The notes under the pieces were generated by a model. It worked only from the letters and a program-made list of their open reading frames with translations. It had not been told where the DNA came from and made no database searches. Shown here one piece after another: positions 5,385 through 7,554 of a stretch of 7,554 nucleotides of DNA; positions within the stretch are counted from its first letter, which is position 1; the number at the start of each line of letters is the position of its first letter. The translations under genes and the position numbers were made by a program. The DNA is from an uncultured Gemmatimonadaceae bacterium. Lineage in GTDB: Bacteria > Gemmatimonadota > Gemmatimonadetes > Gemmatimonadales > Gemmatimonadaceae. The stretch lies in NCBI GenBank assembly GCA_955652635.1, contig CATPBN010000011.1, positions 1 to 7,554 on the forward strand, read 5' to 3'.

Positions 5385-6125
5385 CTACTGGAAGATCAAC
5401 TTCACTCCAGCCACGACTAGGACCAGGGACAGGAGCTGCCTCAACACCGGTGCTGGCGCGCGCTTGCTTCCGTAACTCGCACCGACCCATCCGCCGAGCA
5501 CTGCCGCTGCGCCCCAGATTGGAATGTTCGCGGGGAGCTGTGACACGCTCGAGAAGTGGCCGAGCAAACCCGCAATCGAGTTCACGAGGATGAAGGGCGC
5601 GGCAACCCCGGAGGTCGCGCGCGTCTCAGCCCATCCCATGTAGAGAAGGAGTGGACTCAGAAATATTCCGCCACCAACCCCCGTCAGTCCCGACAGAAAG
5701 CCAATTGCCACTCCGGTCATGACTGCGGCCCAGGGTGGAGGCGGATGCGTTTCCTTTGTCAGAGGTCTGAGCGCCGAGCGGAACATCCACACCGCGGCGT
5801 AGAGGAGAACCACTCCGACGAGGAGTTGATACCAGCGAGCCGGAAGCATCATCGCGCCTCCAACGAATGCCGCTGGGATCGACGCAACGGCAAATGGCCA
5901 GAACAGTGACCATGAAAATAGTCCGGCACGATAGAACTTCACCGTGGCCACCGCTGCGACCAGGATGTTGAGGGCGAGCGCCGTCGGTTTCATCACGCCT
6001 GGCGTGAAGTTGAACAATCCCATCACCGCCAGGTACGCGGACGCCCCTGCGTGCCCGACAGACGCGTACAGCGCTGCCGCGGCAAAAAACAAAATCCCGA
6101 TGATCAATGTCGCTGAAACGGACAT
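5385..6125 (-). CDS. TauE/SafE-family membrane permease (putative anion/sulfite exporter)
   Basis: This is a 246-residue, almost wholly hydrophobic protein with roughly seven or eight membrane segments, the normal length for the family. The two halves carry related glycine-rich blocks: ASVGHAGASAYLAV followed by MKPTALALN at 21-53, and SGLTGVGGGIFLSPLLL followed by ATSGVAAPFILVNS at 145-183. A polar Pro-rich loop (THPPPPW, 126-132) separates them. Members are linked to export of sulfite, sulfoacetate or other small organosulfur anions; the substrate cannot be read from sequence. The start ATG at 6125 is preceded by GGAAAGGGA. It is divergent from the ABC exporter across 51 bases and lies 89 bases upstream of the PDZ protease on the same strand, so it may be the first gene of that operon or a separate unit. 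No sulfur-metabolism gene is nearby. Confidence 0.88.
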   Translation of the reverse strand: MSVSATLIIGILFFAAAALYASVGHAGASAYLAVMGLFNFTPGVMKPTALALNILVAAVATVKFYRAGLFSWSLFWPFAVASIPAAFVGGAMMLPARWYQLLVGVVLLYAAVWMFRSALRPLTKETHPPPPWAAVMTGVAIGFLSGLTGVGGGIFLSPLLLYMGWAETRATSGVAAPFILVNSIAGLLGHFSSVSQLPANIPIWGAAAVLGGWVGASYGSKRAPAPVLRQLLSLVLVVAGVKLIFQ

Positions 6126-6176
6126 TCCCTTTCCACGTATATTTTCTTTTCGTTCTGCCTACGCCCGCGAAAGTAC
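6126..6176. promoter_or_regulatory. Divergent intergenic region between TauE/SafE permease and ABC exporter
   Basis: These 51 bases separate two outward-facing genes. An AT-rich stretch at about 6137-6153 contains TATATT (6138-6143), a possible -10 box for the plus-strand ABC operon, and AATATA on the other strand. No convincing -35 boxes are seen. The permease ribosome site, GGAAAGGGA, occupies 6126-6134 on the minus strand. Confidence 0.45.
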
Positions 6177-7142
6177 ATGACCGAATACGCAATCGACATA
6201 GTCAACGTCACCAAGCGCTACTCCGAACATATCGCGGTGCGTGACCTCACGCTTCGCGTTCCATCCGGAAGCGTGTACGGATTACTGGGCCCCAACGGCG
6301 CCGGCAAGACGACGACGATCCGGATGATCCTCAACATCATCGCGCCGGATTCGGGCACGATTCACATCTTCGGGCGTCCGTCCAGCGATCCGAAGATCAC
6401 GGAGAGATTGGGATACCTGCCCGAGGAGCGCGGGCTGTATCGCAAAATGCAGGTGAAGCGCGTGCTCAAATTCCTCGCCGAGCTCAAGGGTGTTAAGGCA
6501 CGCGATGCAGAAGGGCGCATCGACGAGTGGCTGGAACGCCTTTCACTAAAGACGCCCGAGAAGGATTGGGGTCTGTCCAAGGTCGACGAGCTGTCGCGCG
6601 GAATGCAGCAGAAGGTCCAGTTCATCGGCACACTGCTGCACGATCCTGATCTCGTCATTCTCGACGAGCCGTTCAGCGGACTCGACCCGATCAACGCGCA
6701 GGCGCTCAAGGACACGGTCGTCGAACTGAAGAAGCGCGGAAAGACGGTGATCTTCAGCACTCACCTGATGGATAACGCCGAGCGCCTCTGCGATTCGGTG
6801 TGCATCATAGCTCGCGGCGAGAAGGTGCTCGACGGAACAGTGACCGGCGTGAAGGAGGAGCATGGGCAGCGGAACATCGCTCTCGCTCTCGAGGGCGACG
6901 GAATGCAGGGCATCGCTTCGATCCTGCGGGATCACTCCCTGGTAAAGCGTGCCGACGACTCGAATCGGTTCTTTGAGATAGAGCTGGTTCCGGGCGGAGA
7001 TCCCCAGGCGCTGCTGAGACGCATTGTGGAATCGGGAGCATCGGTCCAGCGGTTCGAGATGATCCAGCCTTCACTCCATGAGATCTTCCTGCAGAAGGTT
7101 GGCGCCACGGGAATCGAAGAGGGGATGACGGGACATGGCTAA
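6177..7142 (+). CDS. ABC transporter ATP-binding protein, NatA/YhaQ type
   Basis: This 321-residue ATPase has all the motor motifs: Walker A GPNGAGKTTT at 38-47, signature LSRGMQQ at 139-145, Walker B LVILDEP at 159-165 with FSGLD as D-loop, and the switch histidine H196 in FSTHLM. The Q-loop reads GYLPEERGLY (79-88), with Glu where most ABC proteins have Gln; this is usual for the NatA/YhaQ group. Residues about 228-308 match the C-terminal extension of that group (DUF4162), closing with PSLHEIFLQKV. The protein would power the ABC-2 permease encoded directly downstream, whose start overlaps this gene by eight bases. Characterised relatives export sodium or have unclear substrates, so the substrate here is open. 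ATG at 6177 starts the conserved N-terminus; the ribosome site is weak (GAAAG). Confidence 0.93.
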   Translation: MTEYAIDIVNVTKRYSEHIAVRDLTLRVPSGSVYGLLGPNGAGKTTTIRMILNIIAPDSGTIHIFGRPSSDPKITERLGYLPEERGLYRKMQVKRVLKFLAELKGVKARDAEGRIDEWLERLSLKTPEKDWGLSKVDELSRGMQQKVQFIGTLLHDPDLVILDEPFSGLDPINAQALKDTVVELKKRGKTVIFSTHLMDNAERLCDSVCIIARGEKVLDGTVTGVKEEHGQRNIALALEGDGMQGIASILRDHSLVKRADDSNRFFEIELVPGGDPQALLRRIVESGASVQRFEMIQPSLHEIFLQKVGATGIEEGMTGHG

Positions 7143-7554
7143 GCTCTGGGCGATCATCAAGCGTGAGTATCTGGAGCGCGTGCGCTCCAAATGGTTCCTG
7201 ATCGCGACCTTGTTCGGGCCGATTTTTTTCAGCGCGATCATCATTGTTCCGGCGTGGCTTTCTTCGCGGAGCAAGGCGACGAGCGACATCTACAACACCA
7301 CGATTCTCGACGCTACCGGAAACGGATTCGGCCATCGTCTCGCCATCAACATCGCCGGTGACAGCACGATTCCGGGACGAATGCCCGAGGTCAGAGTCAT
7401 CGCGCCGAGCGCGATGACTCTGGCGGAGAGCCTGGCAACGCACCAGGTAATGCAGAAGGACAAGACTGGCTACGTCGTCGTCGACCAGCAGACGCTCGCG
7501 GGCGAGTCCGCGCGGTATGCAGGCCGCAATGCGACGTCGATCGCTGACATGGCT
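7135..7554 (+). CDS. ABC-2 type transporter permease (NatB/YhaP-like), N-terminal part
   Basis: The frame from ATG 7135 is open for 140 codons to the right edge, so the gene is incomplete in the window. It begins with a basic amphipathic stretch (MAKLWAIIKREYLERVRSKW), then one membrane helix at about 20-42 (FLIATLFGPIFFSAIIIVPAWL). A soluble, probably outward-facing region follows, containing GYVVVDQQTL and ARYAGRNATS. This is the usual start of ABC-2 permeases with a large extracytoplasmic domain between helix 1 and the remaining helices (ABC2_membrane_3). It overlaps the ATPase gene by eight bases, and GAGGGG lies about ten bases upstream of the ATG, so the two subunits are coupled. Together they would form an exporter; the substrate is unknown. 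Confidence 0.9.
   Translation, partial: MAKLWAIIKREYLERVRSKWFLIATLFGPIFFSAIIIVPAWLSSRSKATSDIYNTTILDATGNGFGHRLAINIAGDSTIPGRMPEVRVIAPSAMTLAESLATHQVMQKDKTGYVVVDQQTLAGESARYAGRNATSIADMA

Noticed and set aside
6805..7443. Minus-strand 212-codon open frame opposite the ABC genes
   Set aside because: It is Arg/Ser/Pro-rich with no motif, and it lies opposite the C-terminal part of a recognisable ABC ATPase and its permease.
1..7554. tRNA, rRNA, insertion sequences, phage genes or a defence island
   Set aside because: No tRNA-like or rRNA-like stretch, no transposase or integrase frame and no terminal inverted repeats were seen; the genes look like ordinary chromosomal ones with similar base composition throughout.

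Overview
The window is a GC-rich bacterial chromosome segment (about 60 % G+C by eye), densely packed with genes and with no gap over 100 bases. No taxonomic marker gene is present. The two secreted proteins carry short signal peptides ending in Gly-Ala-Gln, and the gene content (M61 and M23 peptidases, S1C proteases, ankyrin protein, NatA/YhaQ-type ABC exporter) fits a soil or environmental Gemmatimonadota-like organism. That assignment is an inference from protein style, not proof.

Layout, left to right. (1) A divergent pair of exported peptidases shares a 66-base intergenic region: an M61-family aminopeptidase, cut by the left edge, on the minus strand, and an M23 metallopeptidase with its own N-terminal beta domain on the plus strand. 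(2) A minus-strand block runs from about 6125 down to 1618. In transcription order it holds a TauE/SafE-family membrane permease, a serine protease with a PDZ domain, a second shorter serine protease (ATGA overlap with the first), a small LuxR-type regulator with only half a receiver domain, a 459-residue ankyrin-repeat protein, and a 93-residue two-helix membrane protein that starts with TTG and overlaps the M23 gene tail to tail. (3) Divergent from the permease, on the plus strand, lies an ABC exporter operon: a NatA/YhaQ-like ATPase and its ABC-2 permease, the latter cut by the right edge.

The most interesting part is 3347-5295. Two tandem trypsin-like proteases, neither with a visible signal peptide and so probably cytoplasmic, are translationally coupled and followed 15 bases later by a DNA-binding regulator. 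This regulator has lost the phosphorylation site and the second half of its receiver domain. An ankyrin protein follows 24 bases later. The layout suggests a self-contained cytoplasmic proteolysis and regulation module, possibly responding to protein damage or cleaving a regulator. A nested inverted repeat sits directly against the start codon of the first protease. The function of the module is inferred only from gene order and domains.
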